Positions 52,001-61,704 of a stretch of 64,000 bases of DNA are shown piece after piece. Location of the stretch: assembly GCF_002078875.1 (NCBI RefSeq), contig NC_034409.1, positions 12,404,434 through 12,468,433 on the forward strand, written 5' to 3'. The DNA comes from Numida meleagris (lineage: Eukaryota > Chordata > Aves > Galliformes > Numididae). The notes beneath the pieces are model-generated. The model saw only the letters and a list, made by a program, of their open reading frames with translations, was not told where the DNA came from and searched no databases. How positions within the stretch are numbered: the stretch's first letter is position 1; every line of letters starts with the position of its first letter. The position numbers and the translations under genes are program-made.

Positions 52001-55000
52001 TTGTGATCAACTTGCATATACACTCACTGACACTTCCGTCTGATCAAATAGACTTGCACAATTGTTGTACAATTTAGAGAACAACGTATACAGTAGCCTC
52101 CTGCTTGGAAGAAAGAAATTTGCAGTTGGAAGGGAGCTGCTGGTAGTAAATCAACATTGTGGGTTGCTGGAGCTCTTCCAGTCTTCCTCATGAGTCCTGA
52201 TGCTGCTATTTTAAAAATTATGCATTCTCTGAGAGATGCCAAGTGCTCTGGCAGCATCCCCTGTCTGTATAAATGACTCAAATATGCAAGCAAAACTGTA
52301 TCAAGTTTCCCAACAATATTCAGTCAGGTAAGAATAAAAAAAATGACACCTCAGGAAAGGATTTACCTTCCCCAGGAGTGTGGTGTGCTTCAGCTGTACC
52401 GTGGCTGTTGTCTGAAGTACTAGGCATTTAACCAAGTAGAATACCTTGGTAACTGTGCTTCTGTACTTGTGCTTTCTCTTTCATGTGCCTTTTTGTGTGT
52501 GAGTGTATTCCTTGTACATACAAGCCTTTATTTTTCACAAAAGAGTATTTGTTTATTGTTAATTTTATTTATTTGTTTTGTCCTAAGTGATAACATTTCA
52601 GCAAAGGTAAAAGAGCAAACAGTTGCAGTTGTCTTTCCCAACTGTACTGGGATAATGTGGTTAAGAAGCTGTTTCTGGTATGAATGCCAAAGGAGCTTGC
52701 CAAGCATTGGTGTAAATCAATTAAAGTTTTCATAAGAGATGGATGAAGGGCTACCACCCAACGCAATCAAAACAATCTGTCAGTTTGAATTAAGGTGGAT
52801 GGAGTAGAGGGAACCATTCCTGCACAGAATACTGTACGTTGGCTGAAATAAATTTGAGGCAAACATTGACTTTTTTCCTAACAACAACAACAAAAAAAGG
52901 TGATAGCTCTTTGTACTGGAAAGGGAAGAAGTGACAACGATTTTTAGTGAGAAAGCTCTGCTAGCATACCATACTGCTGCCAATACGAAATTATTGTTTA
53001 GAAAATAAACAAAATATGTTTTGCTGTTTCCATGCATATTTGACAGTCCCTTAACAGAAAATATCTAGATATTGAGACAGGCTGCGGAGAAAAAGGCTCA
53101 GTCAGTTTTCTGGCTGCAAGCAAGGTTTCTACCGTGACAAGCTCTAAAAATGTGCTGCTTCTAAAAAGAGCTGGTCGTGTCAGAGCTCTGAATTCCACAC
53201 TGCCACGCTGCCTCCTCCCTTCTCCCTTACTGTCTCTCACTAGGTAAATGATGGTTCGAGATATGTGGTGTATATTTCTGTAACCGTTACCTTTTTTGAG
53301 AGGTTGTTATTGTTAGTTTCTAATTTGAAACGGTCTTGCTTTAGTTTTGTGCTGTGTGAACGGTGGACCAGTCAATTTCCTTTTCCTTGTTGTCTTTTTA
53401 GGAGGATTGTGTGTGTGTTGTAGTCTCGCTTCGGATATTCCTGGGGAAATAACATACTCCATATATTTTTTACATAAAGGTAAGATTGACTTGTTAATTT
53501 ATACTTACTTTATTTTGGAGAATGGCATTCTGCGGAAAGAGTGGCGGAATGCCTTGTGAAACAACCACCCACCAAAGTCTGCAGACAATAAACTGCTGTA
53601 GCTGATGTTTTAAAGACTGCAGCTGTGTTTGTCTGCAGACTCATCTTTCCTGCTGTAGACTTCCTGCCTGATGATGAGCGAATAGCTTCAAACTAGTGAC
53701 TTCATGAGTGGTTATTAGTTGAGTCCCTTACTTCTAGCCAGATTTTTTTGACATGCTGAGCACAAACGACATCAATGAAATCTGTGGGAGCTGCAGGTGT
53801 GTTGTACTTACACCATAAGTCATTTGTATGGGAAACAGAACAAACAGAACTTAGCTTGAATGTCTGTTTAGTGTTCCAGTTCAGCGTGTCATTTTCACAG
53901 CAAGAGGTGCAACACCCACTGGTTTTAAGAACGGTAGTGATATTCCAGCTCTTAATTATAAAATCTGTCTTTTTCCCTTGAAAATAACAACATTATTGTG
54001 ATCAGAGCATAAAACTTCTCATTGGCAAGATCTCTTTCTCATTTGATACATGGAGGAGAGAGGTTAATTATATCTGTAGTGAGAAGCTGCATAGTATGTG
54101 GTAACCATGTTCAAGTGGAAAACATGCTGCTTCTGCTTTACTTTCAGTTTTTGCTTTCTAGCGTCAGAAAACTTTCCATGAGTCTGTTGCACTAACATGT
54201 TGCTTTGCTGCTGGAATGTTGTGGGATTGGGCAAACTGCATTTTTGGGTTCTCAAAGGCATTAACAAATTGGAACAGTCCATTTTATTTGTGACAGTGCT
54301 CTGCATTATTGCTGCTGCTTATCGACAGCAAAGGACTGGCCTCTTTGGGTGCATGTGCTTCATGTGTAGCTGAAGTTGCACTTCTTGGAGTCAACCATGG
54401 CCCTTACACATCTGTATCTGTACTGGGAACAGTCATCTTTGTGGCCCTCCACTGGACTCCTTAGAAGGAAAGGCAGGAAATCCCTGTCTTTTTTGAGCTA
54501 GGGAGCCCAAGACTGGACACAGTACTCCACATGTAATTTCATCACGGCCAAGAAGAGGGGGAGGATCACCTCCCATTATGTGCACAATAAATACTTTATG
54601 TCACTCAATACTGAATAGCAAGTTAGCAAGCTATTAGCAGATTATCAGTCTTCCAAGATTAAAGTTTCAATAAGCTGGCTATTACTCATCCATATCTGTG
54701 GTGAGTAAGGAATCTCTCGACCTTGAGGAGTAACCTTGAGAGGCATCCCTGCTCCAGGGGAAGATCATGGCATGCAGACCGCTGCTGTGCAGGGATTGCT
54801 TAACAAGCTCTGGGCTATCCCCTGTTCTGGGAGTAAGATATCTGACTACTGGTCCTATCTGCATGCCAGCCATGTGTGGTGAGTGTATGCTGTCGCCCAC
54901 AGAGCCACCCTGAGCCTGGCTCAGCAGTCACGACCTGACACATCCGTCACAGTCACGGCTGATGATTGTCATCCGAGCAGGGAGATGAATGAAAGGTCAG

Positions 55001-58000
55001 GTTAGGGAGGGCTGAGGGGAGGATGCTGCCCCTACTGGAGTCCCCTCAGTTTCTTGCTGTAGTATAAACACAAAAGTGATGCCACAGGTTCTTCAGTGCT
55101 GGTATTAGTTTGCATGTGTGTTCAGGCTGGCAAGCAGCAGAATAGGGCGGTGAAGTATGCTGATTCATTTCAAGCAAACTTCAGTTGGTATCTTGTATGA
55201 GAAGCTATTTCTCTTAGATAACCTTTCACCTTTAGCATCGATGTTGGTCTTGGAGATCTCTTTTTTTTTCTTCAGCAGAGAGAAAGCATATTTCTGTGCT
55301 ATGATCACGAATAAAAATCTGTCCCCTTGATGAGTTGCTAAAGCATGGTTCATATTTTTCCTTGGTGGTCCTGTAGACTGTGGACCTATCTTACCTTGAA
55401 CTTCCATACAGTATTAAGTAGCATCCTGATCATTACACCATTCAGCATTTAGGATGTCGCAGCATGAAGATCAGTCATTTTCTCCGTAGCTGTTTTAATC
55501 TCTAACTTTTTTGAGAGACTGAGAAAATTGAGGAGATGTCTGTCATTCCTACTGGGTGCCAGAGGAGGTTTGGTGCAAGCCTAGAATAAAACAAATGGTT
55601 GTGCTGATGAAAAGCCCATGCAAGCACAGAGGGTCTGAAATTTGCATATGTTTAAACAAATCTTGAAGTAAATGATAGCAATAGAACATGATCTAACTGG
55701 AAATTTTCTAAAACAATTGAAAGGTCACCAATATGTGAAACTCAACTATTTAAAGGATTTGGTGGTGTTTTTTTGTTGCTGTTAACAGGTTTTGTTTGTT
55801 TGTTTGTCTGCAGAGGGGGGTATCCTTACATGGGTTTACTCTGGGTTGGGATGCTTCTTTAAGCATGAACAACAGGCTGTGCAGTGTGTGGCCAGCTTCC
55901 TCACTCTGAAGAACCGTGTTGTGTGGGTGAAGGTCTACTAAGAATGCAGCAACTCTGTTTAGTATGAAGTAAATCCGTCTGTGCAGATAAGCCTGTAAAA
56001 CAGTCTTGAAACATCACTGTTTGGGTATATTGACACTGCTCAAATTTTTATCTATAAAGTTATATATACTTGGCTTGTAACGGATGGTGTTTCTTATTTC
56101 CATTTATTTATTTATTTTTCACAGGTTATAGCAAAACTTTTACAGTTTCTCTAGAAAGACCAGAAACTCCTCAATTGAAGGAAGTGGCCTTTTTGAATCT
56201 TGGTAAGCTACTCGTGTTCCTTCCCTGCCTGCTATTGTCTGTCCCCAGTAGGGAGACAAAAGACTAAGCCTTTTCTAGAAGGAAAGAATTTTTTTTTTTC
56301 TGAAGTTTAAGTAGTTACGTTACTTGGCATTTGATGCTGCACTACCTCACTGTTAGTAAGCAACTTCCTCTGAAATTGATTCAGCTTCTGCTCAGGAGAT
56401 CAGCTGCTGTGTTCTTGAGTGTCTCAAGCCTCTTGAAACCTACCTTGGAAGTCCAGATGTATTGCTAGTATTTCCTGTGCTAACACAACTGCAGCTTTTA
56501 ATTAATTCCTTTCATATTTCCTAGATATAATCAATCCATAAAGGAAAAATGGGCTGAGAATCATGTGAAACATTCACTTATTTGCTTTAAGAGACTAAGT
56601 GCTAAATTGACCACTGTGATTTCTTTACATAGACTATTATGTGGCTGCTTATTTGCCTGGACAGTTCCTGCACCTCCTGAATATTCAGCATCCTGACCTA
56701 CTGTGCCATAGTTTATTTCTGACAGGTATAGTACGACTGCTACTGAAATAGTTTTATTGTAGTAGAGGAAACTTGTTAAAATCTCTTTATAGGGAAGTTG
56801 CCTTCGGTCAAGACTTGCTTTATTGCACGGTGTTCTGAAGAAGGGAGACTGAAAAGTAAGAGTGATGTTTTGCCACTTTCCATTTCAAAAAGCATTACTG
56901 AAATGGCATTTCATACCTTATCTATTGCATACTTCTTGCTTATTATGAAATGGAAGGAGACCTTTCACTGAACTAGAAATTCTTTGCTTTAGTTTCATAG
57001 TTTCCCTTCCCCCATCTTTGCACATGCTTCTCAGTCCTCTGCTGTTCTCAAATTTCACATGGAGATGTAAATTTGATTTTACATTTCCTTCCTCCAATTG
57101 AGCTGCTCTAAATGTGTGTGTTTGGAGGATGTGGGGAAAGGAAATCTGTGTTTCCTTCACCTGATCAGGCTGATGCAATTTGATTTAGAGTCTCATCTGA
57201 GAGGCATGTTATTTCATTTCCAATAAACATATCTTTATGGGAAGAGTGTTATTTTTGGAAATGGAAGGCTTTTGTTTGGATACAGAAATCCATTCTTCTA
57301 ATTGGGTGAAGGAAAGGTAAGTAATGAGGACTGGCACAGGGGTATCACATGGAGTTAATACTTGTTGTAAGTACCTGATTGAAAACTATTCTGCTAGAGG
57401 TGAGTACAAAGCATGACTGTTATGTGGTTGGCCCAATTCTTCTGATCAACGAGGTCTGCAAACCTACTTTATAGTGCTGTGTTGGTGAACCTTGGAGGTA
57501 GCATAAGTGAAGTGGCTTTGACTGATGGTTCATTAAGTAATTGTAGTGGAGAATTTCTCTATTCTGGTGATTAGGAAACATGGTAAGCAGTCCACCAGTG
57601 CAAGGTTGTATTATGATTTTGAATTTAGGCAGTTCTGAACTGTAGCAGTGTGCTTAAGTACCCAATTCTGTTGTTGCATTCCTGTTACTAACCTTGTACC
57701 CTACTTTGTTCCATTCTGCATACTCTGATTTGTCTTATGTCTGGGTTGTGGGCCTCAAATCTGTGCGTCTCTGCTTCAGTGGTGGGGAAATAAAGGATTG
57801 AATGTGGACGGGGTTCCTGATTTAGTTGCTTTACCTAGCCAGCACCATTCCATCTTCTCTCTAGCACAATATCAGGGCAATTAAAACTAGAAGGAAACTG
57901 TTTCTTACTGCTGAGGATCTGGGAGTCTTGAGAGAAATAATGGCAGTAGAGAAATTTTATATTCTTAGTCCTTTTTCTTCTCAAACCTATGTTTTTCAGG

Positions 58001-60053
58001 CGAGGATGCAAGAATCGACATGTTGCCAAACTGCTCCATCCAGTCCCCACTCATGTCAACAGTCTTGGATTGCTGCATAGGAAGAATGTATGCAGTGAGC
58101 GTCAGTGACAGCGCCTTACTGAAGTTCCTACAGAACAGCAAACGAGACAGTGAGAGGTTGGCAGCTCTACACTGTGCTCTTCTGTGTGTCAGAAGTACAG
58201 CAGACTTGGAAATGAAGGTGGGAAAAGAACCTTCTCTAAGTTCTTTTAGTGACTGACAGTCTCATACAGAACAAGGTCAGGGTTATGATATCAGTGAAAG
58301 AAGAAAAATTCTGATTCATACATACCTTTTGCCAGTGCCAAGAGACTCGTCACCGAGGCTACCCAAGGTGCTTTATTGGTCAAAGCTGACATGAAAACAT
58401 TTATTTTTATATCATGGCTTCATGCAAAGTGTTAGTACTGAAACCAAGGTTTCTACAGTCCATTTCAAGTCCTTTACATGGTTTAACAGAGAGATGTGAA
58501 AAATTCCTCTCTTCTCATTCTGACAGGTTATTTGGTGGATTTCTGAGAACCTATCAACGTGTCATTCTTTTGATCCTATTCAGGAATTTATCATTGGTAG
58601 GTATTCCTTTTCCTACATATTAACTTCTCCCGCATAACCTAATTATGACTTAAGGAGAAGGCACAATGCCATAAAATGACTCTCTTCCAGTTTGTTTATG
58701 ATCTACGTTAGCTGACCTGGATATTGTGGTGTTGGAGGCAATTTCAGTAATTTGGAAGGTATATAGATCCTCTCAGGATGAGAATCATAGCAGAACTTTC
58801 CAAATGTATTTTTCTGTCTAGTGAGGCAAATAGATTTATCAGAATTTTAGGTCACTGGAGAGCAAATTCTCCATCTGGCTTCTGTCTTTGATATCTGGGG
58901 TGTAAATAACTGGGATTGGAGAGAAAGAACAAATCTCTTCCAGCCCATCCCAAACCATTTTTTTCAATAAGGATTTGGCATATCATGACATTCTCCTGTA
59001 ATAGCTGATTTGTCAGCCTATCTAGTGTGTGTACTGTGTGCCTTGAGCCTACATACAAAGAACCCCTGCAGTGCTGAGCTGTAGCCAAGCAGCTGACCGG
59101 GCCCTGCAGCCATCTGGACTTCCCTTCCTCCTTTTGTGTAGAGAATGGGACGAGTTCCATCGTGGAGGAAGCTGTTTCAGAGACAGCAGCAGGATTTGTC
59201 CCTAAACAAGTGTTACATAGATAAGGAACTGACTGTGAAGCCTCTTCTTGATAATTGGTAGTTTATACAATCTCACCCTTCTAAATCTTTCTACGTTGTA
59301 TTCAGCCTCCCTATACTGTAGAATGTGTCCAGAAACCAACAACCTGGATAAACTCTTGCCCTACACATCACTGCTTGACTGGACTGGGGTAAGACAACAG
59401 CTGCCACTCTAATAACTAGAGGAAGTTTGTTTTTCTTCTGCTTTAATAAAACCTGTAATTTACTTGTATACATCGCTTTTTCTGAAGCATGGTTTGAATT
59501 CACATCTGTATTTTATGCACGTTTTATATTGTCAAGTCTTAACCCCGGTGATGTTTTCCATGAATCCTATATTTTGTCAACAAATAACAGCATTTATAAA
59601 ATGAGAGGAGCTACCATAATGGAATGAATAATTAAATTTATCAGTTTTTCATAATTAAATACTAACTTATGGATTATTGCATTAAGTTCGTGAGAAATAC
59701 AAAACATACTTGACCAACAAAATCCTAAAGTTATTTCCAAGACAACCAGCATCACTAGAGTTAAGACTGGTAACTTTAGGCAAGAACAAATAACACAGAA
59801 CAAACAGCAAACTTGAGTTTTTCTGGTCTGTGACTGTTCTAGATTTGCCTTTTTCTAAATGGGATGAATGAGAGACATATCTTCCTTTCTTCTTTTTGGC
59901 AAAACTGAATGTACAGTTTTAGCTAACTAGATTATTTTGCAAAGGAAACAAGTAATGGATATTATTTATTAAATTATATTTTATTGTTTGTATTGATAGG
60001 TTATCCCTGGAGTAGCATGTGCAACAGACATTATTTCTCTACCTGTGTTAGAG
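33955..60053 (+). CDS. GSAP: GSAP, gamma-secretase activating protein (19 exons, partial at 3' end)
   Basis: GSAP (PION) is a cytosolic or membrane-associated protein reported to bind gamma-secretase and the APP C-terminal fragment and to raise amyloid-beta production while sparing Notch cleavage; that role has been debated. Nineteen exons with GT/AG borders and matching phases join to 507 codons: 33955-34039, 36787-36860, 41415-41471, 42149-42218, 42614-42670, 42815-42903, 43309-43378, 44462-44511, 45416-45520, 46412-46471, 47148-47191, 49081-49166, 53402-53479, 56125-56202, 56633-56725, 58000-58217, 58527-58596, 59306-59388, 60000-60053. Recognition rests on collinear motifs such as IVNVERNGKIIYTWK, IEIHPINNVRVLKAVDS, WAQWDMTEQRL, LPGQFLHLLNIQHPDLL and WISENLSTCHSF. 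The caspase-released 16-kDa C-terminal domain lies outside the window. The N terminus is shorter than in mammals. No signal peptide or membrane helix is seen. Confidence 0.95.
34040..36786 (+). other. GSAP: GSAP intron 1
   Basis: The first 400 bases belong to the CpG island and contain long but meaningless open frames. An A/C-rich tract lies at 34,598-34,647 and a T-run at 36,368-36,382. No other exon, repeat or RNA gene was recognised. Confidence 0.8.
36787..36860 (+). CDS. GSAP: GSAP exon 2 (residues 29-53)
   Basis: The acceptor is ATTTCAG and the donor AAG|GTAAGT. It encodes IVNVERNGKIIYTWK, almost the same as the mammalian NVERNG-IIYTYK motif. Entry phase 1, exit phase 0. Confidence 0.95.
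36861..41414 (+). other. GSAP: GSAP intron 2
   Basis: At 4.55 kb this is one of the two largest complete introns. It contains T- and A-runs and a CR1-like tail near 41,020. Open frames of 60-120 codons occur on both strands between 37,430 and 39,070 but resemble no known protein and lack a shared splice pattern. Confidence 0.8.
41018..41066 (+). repeat. CR1-like 3' tail in GSAP intron 2
   Basis: GTGATCATTGGAAGTTCCCT, then TCCAATTCAAGCCATCCTGT, then GATCC corresponds to the end of CR1 elements ('gatcattgaggtcccttccaacccaagccattctgtgattct'). The part upstream is too diverged to delimit. Confidence 0.55.
41415..41471 (+). CDS. GSAP: GSAP exon 3 (residues 54-72)
   Basis: It is bounded by CCATAG and GAG|GTGAGA and encodes GLHDLQTKENE, matching mammalian GLYDCQTRQNE. 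The exon has 57 bases and phase 0-0, so skipping would keep the frame. Three residues present before GN in mammals are absent. Confidence 0.9.
42149..42218 (+). CDS. GSAP: GSAP exon 4 (residues 73-95)
   Basis: It follows CTCTATAG and ends at CTGG|GTAAAT. It encodes HLYTFEKDLRIISCSINSER, nearly identical in pattern to mammalian LYTFEKDLQVFSCSVNSER. Exit phase 1. Confidence 0.95.
42614..42670 (+). CDS. GSAP: GSAP exon 5 (residues 96-114)
   Basis: The acceptor is CTTAG and the donor TCAG|GTAGTG. It encodes AVSFRQYTEEERATQLLQS, a less conserved charged loop in GSAP. It is 57 bases, phase 1-1, and is separated from exon 6 by an intron of only 144 bases. Confidence 0.85.
42815..42903 (+). CDS. GSAP: GSAP exon 6 (residues 115-144)
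   Basis: It begins after TTTTTGCAG and ends at CAG|GTAAAT. It encodes IEIHPINNVRVLKAVDS, one of the best-conserved blocks of GSAP. Exit phase 0. Confidence 0.95.
43309..43378 (+). CDS. GSAP: GSAP exon 7 (residues 145-167)
   Basis: It begins after CTGTATAG and ends at AAAT|GTGAGT. It encodes FLYPGEDRNTSTESHLLLIS, matching mammalian FLYP followed by LLLISEE. Exit phase 1. Confidence 0.93.
44462..44511 (+). CDS. GSAP: GSAP exon 8 (residues 168-184)
   Basis: This 50-base exon lies between TTTTTAAAG and GTG|GTAAGT. It encodes YIEQFDIHVVAEEEHKV, matching mammalian YIEQFRIHVAQED. Exit phase 0. Confidence 0.93.
45416..45520 (+). CDS. GSAP: GSAP exon 9 (residues 185-219)
   Basis: A strong pyrimidine tract ends in TTTTAG and the donor is AAG|GTGAAC. 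It encodes VADDLIWAQWDMTEQRLFYI, closely matching mammalian AEDFVWAQWDMSEQRLYYI. 105 bases, phase 0-0. Confidence 0.96.
46412..46471 (+). CDS. GSAP: GSAP exon 10 (residues 220-239)
   Basis: It lies between ATTGTAG and ACA|GTAAGT and encodes ESRSTLKCVQFYPDENFNST, matching mammalian SRSILKCIQFYADE. 60 bases, phase 0-0. Confidence 0.93.
47148..47191 (+). CDS. GSAP: GSAP exon 11 (residues 240-254)
   Basis: This 44-base exon lies between TTAACAG and GTAAA|GTAAGT. It encodes LESQLDISVNDTRV plus two bases of a Lys codon completed in exon 12, matching mammalian PLDISLSNSGFK. Confidence 0.9.
48046..48109. repeat. TA/CATA-rich microsatellite
   Basis: Repeated TA and ACATATAT words, including a (TA)-rich run after TGTGTG, extend over about 64 bases. 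Length variation between individuals is likely. Confidence 0.85.
48287..48556 (+). repeat. CR1 LINE 3' end in GSAP intron 11
   Basis: About 270 bases follow the CR1 3' end in order: GGGGAGGAGGTTCAGACTGG, TATTAGGAATAAGTTCTCCA, CCCTGGAACAGGCTTCCAAA, GTGGTCACGGCCCCAAGCTG, GAGTTCAAGGAGTGTTTGGA, then TGACTCGATGATCTTTGTGG and TCTCTTCCAACTTGGGATGT. The region spans the end of ORF2 and the 3' tail. It is moderately diverged and clearly 5'-truncated, the usual state of avian CR1 copies. Confidence 0.92.
49081..49166 (+). CDS. GSAP: GSAP exon 12 (residues 254-282)
   Basis: It begins after GCTCACAG and ends at GCAG|GTAATG. It encodes LVNFGYDDCKDQD and LNLQVFTSKA, matching mammalian LVNFGCDYHQ and LTLCVFTNH. 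Exit phase 1. Confidence 0.93.
49167..53401 (+). other. GSAP: GSAP intron 12
   Basis: This 4.2-kb intron holds T-runs and short unassigned open frames, with no CR1 copy or RNA gene that I can support. Confidence 0.75.
53402..53479 (+). CDS. GSAP: GSAP exon 13 (residues 283-308)
   Basis: It begins after CTTTTTAG and ends at AAAG|GTAAGA. It encodes GGLCVCCSLASDIPGEITYS and then IYFLHK, matching mammalian GSLCVCYS and ITYSVFYIHK. 78 bases, phase 1-1. Confidence 0.93.
53480..56124 (+). other. GSAP: GSAP intron 13
   Basis: The intron contains two copies of the palindrome GTCTGCAGAC (53,577 and 53,631), a minus-strand CR1 fragment near 54,425-54,575, an unexplained GC-richer block at about 54,680-55,040, a (TTTG)n run near 55,790-55,811 and (TTTA)n just before exon 14. 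Confidence 0.75.
54425..54575 (-). repeat. CR1 LINE fragment, minus strand, GSAP intron 13
   Basis: The plus strand reads TTTGTGGCCCTCCACTGGAC, GAGCTAGGGAGCCCAAGACT, GGACACAGTACTCCACATGT and GAGGGGGAGGATCACCTCCC. These are hallmark phrases of the reverse complement of CR1 ORF2. The copy is truncated at both ends. Confidence 0.88.
56125..56202 (+). CDS. GSAP: GSAP exon 14 (residues 309-334)
   Basis: It begins after a (TTTA)n pyrimidine tract ending in TCACAG and stops at CTTG|GTAAGC. It encodes YSKTFTVSLE and VAFLNL, matching mammalian HSKTFTTSLE and ITFLNL. It has the same length (78) and phase (1-1) as exon 13. Confidence 0.93.
56633..56725 (+). CDS. GSAP: GSAP exon 15 (residues 335-365)
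   Basis: It begins after TTACATAG and ends at ACAG|GTATAG. It encodes AYLPGQFLHLLNIQHPDLL, nearly identical to the mammalian block, followed by CHSLFLT. 93 bases, phase 1-1. Confidence 0.96.
58000..58217 (+). CDS. GSAP: GSAP exon 16 (residues 366-438)
   Basis: The largest exon in the window (218 bases), from GTTTTTCAG to AAG|GTGGGA. It encodes IDMLPNCSIQSP, VLDCCIGRMY, ALLKFLQNSKRDSERLAALH and CALLCV, matching mammalian IDMLPHCPLQS, LVLDCCSGKLY and MAALHCALYC. Exit phase 0. Confidence 0.96.
58527..58596 (+). CDS. GSAP: GSAP exon 17 (residues 439-461)
   Basis: It begins after TCTGACAG and ends at ATTG|GTAGGT. It encodes VIWWISENLSTCHSFDPIQE followed by FII, matching mammalian IIQWISENVSACHSFDLIQE. 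Exit phase 1. Confidence 0.95.
59306..59388 (+). CDS. GSAP: GSAP exon 18 (residues 462-489)
   Basis: It begins after TTGTATTCAG and ends at GGG|GTAAGA. It encodes ASLYCRMCPETNNLDKLLPY and TSLLDW, matching mammalian ETSNMDKLLPHSSVLTW. Exit phase 0. Confidence 0.93.
60000..60053 (+). CDS. GSAP: GSAP exon 19 (residues 490-507), last exon in window
   Basis: It begins after ATTGATAG and ends at GAG|GTAAAT. It encodes VIPGVACATDIISLPVLE, matching mammalian EIPGITLVTEDIALPLMK. 54 bases, phase 0-0. The following block, which in mammals begins with SFKGYWEKLN, is not found before 64,000. Confidence 0.9.
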
Positions 60054-61704
60054 GTAAATTCTAGTACAAAACTACAGTTGCTCATATTTGCAGGTTATGA
60101 GCTGCTTTTTGGGGGGAGGGGAGGAAGAAGAAGAGGTGGTGATGGTAATAGGTAAAGGCTAAATACTAATGAAGTAGTGTCGCCGCAGCCCTGTCCAAAA
60201 ATAGAGGTGAGCAGAAACTTGCTGTTTGAAATGGCTTATATGTTTACTAAGGTATTGGTTAGCCACACTGATGTTTGCTAGCTCAAAATGGTTGGGTTTT
60301 TTTTGCCTGTTCTGAATAGACTTTTTCCATTCACAAGGGAAGGTTCTTGAAGAATTAATTCTTTTTAAATTTAATTGATAGCTCATTATATGTGACTTCA
60401 TTAGATTGAGGCAAACTCGACACAACGGATGTGTAGGATTTCTCACTACGAATCCCCACTTTGATGTGCTTGAGGGATAATTCATAGTGCTGCCATTGGT
60501 ACCAGTGGTTCGTGACCTGCTGACTTTTTGTCCAGAGCATCCTGGGATTGCACCGATGTCAGGGCTTTGGCTATCTAAATCTAGGCAAATTCCTGCACAG
60601 CGTGGAAAAGGTGCTTTGCTGGATGGGGAGACCACATGCTATGTGGGTAGGAAACTGTATTTTCCATTGAAAACAAGGTGAATGATTCTTCCCATCTTCC
60701 ATTCCACTCCCTCAGATCCAGTTTGGAGAAACATTGAAATCTTCCTAAGTGCTCCCCACAAAATCTGAAAGATGCTTTTAATAAGCAGCACGTTGTGGGG
60801 GACTAATGTGAAGAGTCTGAGCTTGAACCCAACAGTACTGGCAACATGCAGCAATAGACTCTGGATACATGAGAATATTATTTCTTGTAGCACTTTAGAA
60901 AGGTGAGAGTCTGTTTCCTCCCTGACCCTTGTAATCAGCTCAAAAAGCTCCAGTTTTCATAAAATCTTTTAAAATCAGTGAAATTATCCCTTCTCACTCT
61001 TCAACGGTTCCACAGCTGTCCTGCTGCAGATTGGCGTGACTGCTATCAGGGAATTGGGCTTTGTGTGCTTTGCTTGGGAAGGCTGCCCTGAGAGGTGGGG
61101 TCACCTGGGAAAATCAGATCTTGGGAAATTTTGTTGCTAGATAATCCCTGTAAGTTGCTGAGGTCAAAGTTAGTATGTGTTTTAATTTGTCTGAAATTGA
61201 ACCTCAAGCCCCTGGGGGCAAATGCCTTTAGCAGCTATACTTCCTGATTGTGGAACTCATTTCCTATTTGTCTGAAACCTAAACAGATTTAAAAGGTCAG
61301 AGTTGAACTAAAGACAAATTTCCTGCTACTTTTGACTGCAAATTGCTCTGACTCCTGAGTACAATTATGGTAGTACACATGGTAAGGCTTAATGCTTTGG
61401 CTGCATTATATTCCAGAGCCACCATAGCTGGTCGGTTGATGGGCTTCATTTAGTATACAATGTCAGAAATCAGGTGTTGGTGATGAATCTGGTTCTACAC
61501 AAGTATTATTTCTTTTGCAGCAGATCTTCTGGTATTGCAGAGAAACAGTGATTAATTGTTGACCTGAGAAGCACTTTTGTATACTCAAGGCCATGAATTG
61601 TTGAGAGCCCTTGGGAGGTCTATATCCGTATTACAACAAAAAAAATGTTATTTGGAAGGGAGTCTTTTTTATCACTAAATTCCTGTTCAGTAAGAGATAA
61701 GGAG

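Larger units (their letters stand above)
56203..59999 (+). other. GSAP: GSAP introns 14-18
   Basis: Five introns of 430, 1274, 309, 709 and 611 bases lie between exons 14 and 19. No repeats, RNA genes or additional exons were recognised in them. Confidence 0.8.
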
